A stretch of DNA of 22,560 bases from Candidatus Thorarchaeota archaeon (GTDB lineage Archaea; Asgardarchaeota; Thorarchaeia; Thorarchaeales; Thorarchaeaceae). Positions 22,162 through 22,560 of the stretch are shown piece after piece. The notes under the pieces were generated by a model. It was not told the DNA's origin. It saw only the letters and a list, made by a program, of their open reading frames with translations, and did not search any database. The stretch's first letter is position 1; the number at the start of each line of letters is the position of its first letter. Where the stretch lies: NCBI GenBank assembly GCA_016839345.1, contig JAEOUL010000152.1, positions 1-22,560 of the forward strand. Reading direction: 5' to 3'. The position numbers and the translations under genes are program-made.

Positions 22162-22560
22162 ATGTCAGTTGAACAGGTTAAGAAATGGTTGGACTCGCTC
22201 GAAATATCTTTTGAACTGATGGAAGATATCAATACATTCAAGCTGGCATGGGATGTTGAAGATTCCACCTTCGAGATTCGGGTTGCAATTCGTGCTGACA
22301 AATGGATCCATGTCGCAGTACTTCTTCTCAGACCGGAGGAAATTCCACAGGAGAGCAAGGAAGAACTGTATGGCTTTTTGCTTCGTGAGAATTGGATGCT
22401 CGATGACGTGACATACTCCATGGATGAAAAAGGTAATCTTTACTCTGAGAATGACATACCTCAACAAACAAATCTTGAGAACTTCAAAAGTGAGCTTGAT
22501 GCGGTTATCTTTGGTCTTGAACGATTCTTTACAATCGTGTCCAGTAGATTTGGAATCGAG
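22162..22560 (+). CDS. YbjN/secretion-chaperone-like fold protein (partial, C-terminus beyond window)
   Basis: The frame is open from ATG 22162 to the window edge, 133 residues. The pattern, a helix (VEQVKKWLDSLEISFEL), beta strands (KLAWDVEDSTFEIRVAIRAD, WIHVAVLLLRP), a helix (SKEELYGFLLRENWMLDD), further strands and a long C-terminal helix (FKSELDAVIFGLERFFTIVS), matches YbjN and type III secretion chaperone-like folds. Archaeal members are of unknown function. GGAG lies 12 bases upstream, and a TATA-like element fits leaderless initiation. Assignment is by fold pattern only. Confidence 0.65.
   Translation, partial: MSVEQVKKWLDSLEISFELMEDINTFKLAWDVEDSTFEIRVAIRADKWIHVAVLLLRPEEIPQESKEELYGFLLRENWMLDDVTYSMDEKGNLYSENDIPQQTNLENFKSELDAVIFGLERFFTIVSSRFGIE

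Noticed and set aside
1..22560. CRISPR arrays, insertion sequences, rRNA genes
   Set aside because: No spaced direct repeats, transposase frames, terminal inverted repeats or rRNA-like segments were seen on reading.

Overview
This 22.6 kb window is archaeal. It carries PolD small subunit (DP1), Orc1/Cdc6, PriS, GINS, PCNA, TFS, RpoL, exosome Csl4, a METTL5-like methyltransferase and a tRNA-Ser whose two introns fit bulge-helix-bulge splicing. Start sites combine Shine-Dalgarno sequences inside operons with apparently leaderless starts behind TATA boxes. PolD argues against Crenarchaeota. The small 'IDLSPL' leucine-rich-repeat protein, the Hdr-rich redox locus and the overall gene set suggest an Asgard archaeon, perhaps Thorarchaeota-like. 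That placement is inference; no rRNA is present to test it.

Left part (1-6656, minus strand): a redox operon reading HdrC, HdrB, a QmoA-like short HdrA, a QmoB-like long HdrA with a fused MvhD domain, then a large protein that runs off the window. The last protein is helical, carries two related winged-helix modules and overlaps the HdrA stop by four bases. The layout resembles Qmo complexes in which the membrane subunit QmoC is replaced by soluble HdrBC, and suggests an electron-bifurcating or confurcating enzyme with an unknown extra protein.

Centre (6746-13930, minus strand): an information-processing cluster in transcription order: METTL5-like methyltransferase, Csl4, RpoL, RNase III-like protein, TFS, a small OB-fold protein, two tandem PCNA genes, PriS, Gins51, and two small unknown proteins, one alpha-helical and one membrane. 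Next to it lies a 210-base intergenic region with ORB-like inverted repeats (probable replication origin), then Orc1/Cdc6 on the plus strand and the convergent DP1 gene. Much of the replisome is therefore encoded beside a likely origin.

Right part (17084-22560): an AbrB-PhoU protein and a phosphohexomutase form a plus-strand pair. They are followed by a cysteine-rich ferredoxin with a perfect palindrome between its TATA box and leaderless start, tRNA-Ser(CGA) with introns at 37/38 and in the T arm, a coding-like fragment lacking a start, an LRR protein, a DsrE-like protein, and the start of a YbjN/secretion-chaperone-like protein cut by the window end. No CRISPR array, insertion sequence or rRNA was seen.
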